5,612 nt of DNA from NCBI GenBank assembly GCA_028694305.1, contig JAQUTO010000058.1, positions 1 to 5,612 of the forward strand. Reading direction: 5' to 3'. The position numbers and the translations under genes were made by a program. This DNA comes from Bacilli bacterium (GTDB taxonomy: Bacteria; Bacillota_I; Bacilli_A; RFN20; UBA1709). Every line of letters begins with the position of its first letter. Within the stretch, counting starts at the first letter, position 1. Shown piece after piece: positions 5,126 to 5,612 of this stretch. Under the pieces are notes generated by a model. The model was not told the origin of the DNA. It was given only the letters and a program-made list of their open reading frames with translations, and ran no database searches.

Positions 5126-5612
5126 ATGGCCAAGTATACATTTAAAAGAATTGAAAAGAAATACTTAGTTGATCGCAATACATATTTGGCTTTTATTAGT
5201 GCTATAAGGCCTTATGTAGAGAAAGATGAATATGGCAAGTATACAACGAGCAGTCTTTATTTCGATACTGCTGATTATTCTTCCATTCGGACTTCTTTAG
5301 AGAAACCTGCCTATAAAGAGAAATTGAGACTACGTTCTTATGGTATTCCAAAAGAAGATGATACAGTTTTCCTTGAAATCAAAAAAAAATATAAACATGT
5401 CGGTTATAAAAGAAGAATTGAACTACCTTACAAGGAAGCCAAAGCTTATATTACACAAGGTATTCGACCAACGGAAGATAGTCAAATCTTTCATGAGATT
5501 GATTACTTAATTCAAAGTCAAAATCTGAAACCAAGTTTATATCTTACTTATGAGCGTGAGGCTTATGCGGGGATAGCTGAACCAGATTTAAGAATTACCA
5601 TTGATCATTCCA
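5126..5612 (+). CDS. VTC-domain (polyphosphate polymerase-like) protein, 3'-truncated by the window edge
   Basis: An open frame from ATG 5126 to the window end gives 162 complete codons with no stop. The start is supported by AGAGGTGA (5113-5120), 5 nt upstream. The residues match the triphosphate-tunnel fold of VTC4-like proteins: FKRIEKKY (6-13) with the ExK pair Glu10/Lys12, LYFDT (44-48), KEKLRLRSYG (64-73) with Arg68/Arg70, FLEIKKK (82-88), GYKRR (93-97), and TYEREAY (141-147). These charged residues line the tunnel that binds nucleotide, polyphosphate and metal in the family. The yeast homologue makes polyphosphate from ATP. Bacterial members often occur beside a DUF4956 membrane protein, and the next gene, outside the window, might be one. 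The protein is cytoplasmic, with no signal peptide or membrane helix in the visible part. Catalysis by bacterial members is less established, so the exact reaction is inferred. Confidence 0.9.
   Translation, partial: MAKYTFKRIEKKYLVDRNTYLAFISAIRPYVEKDEYGKYTTSSLYFDTADYSSIRTSLEKPAYKEKLRLRSYGIPKEDDTVFLEIKKKYKHVGYKRRIELPYKEAKAYITQGIRPTEDSQIFHEIDYLIQSQNLKPSLYLTYEREAYAGIAEPDLRITIDHS

Overview
The window looks like the chromosome of a low-GC Gram-positive bacterium (Bacillota). The AT-rich codon use, strong AGGAGG-type ribosome binding sites, compact hairpin-plus-T-run terminators and protein family types all point that way. TGG encodes Trp, no in-frame TGA occurs, and the stops seen are TAA and TAG, so the standard bacterial code fits. 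A lactic-acid-bacterium-like or Erysipelotrichales-like host is plausible, but I cannot fix the genus from sequence alone.

Layout: (1) 1-642 (+) is the 3' part of a classical short-chain dehydrogenase/reductase (SDR) with an unusually long insert between its catalytic Ser and Tyr. (2) 662-1666 (-) is a complete extended-SDR/NAD-dependent epimerase-like protein, convergent with gene 1. The two share a bidirectional terminator that contains the stop codon of the second. (3) 1667-2063 is a dense regulatory region. It holds the epimerase promoter and ribosome binding site, three TTGACA half-sites spaced 10 bp apart, a strong promoter, an approximately 231-nt highly structured RNA (about 1797-2027) ending in its own terminator, a second promoter, and a perfect 14-bp palindrome over that promoter's expected start. 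(4) 2064-5024 (+) is one 986-residue protein joining a 12-helix MFS sugar-transporter-type module to a complete GH2 glycosidase module, followed by a strong terminator. (5) 5126 to the window end (+) is the 5' part of a VTC-domain (polyphosphate-polymerase-like) protein.

The most notable items are the transporter-glycosidase fusion, which would import a glycoside and hydrolyse it in the cytoplasm within one polypeptide, and the structured RNA immediately upstream. The RNA has a promoter whose expected start coincides with the first paired base, a possible kissing loop between its 5' hairpin and its terminator loop, and a terminator 3' arm that can also pair over the ribosome binding site of the fusion gene. 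It may be an independent small RNA or an attenuator-type leader of the fusion gene; I could not match it to a known family. The two dehydrogenases and the VTC gene show no sequence-visible functional link to the fusion gene.
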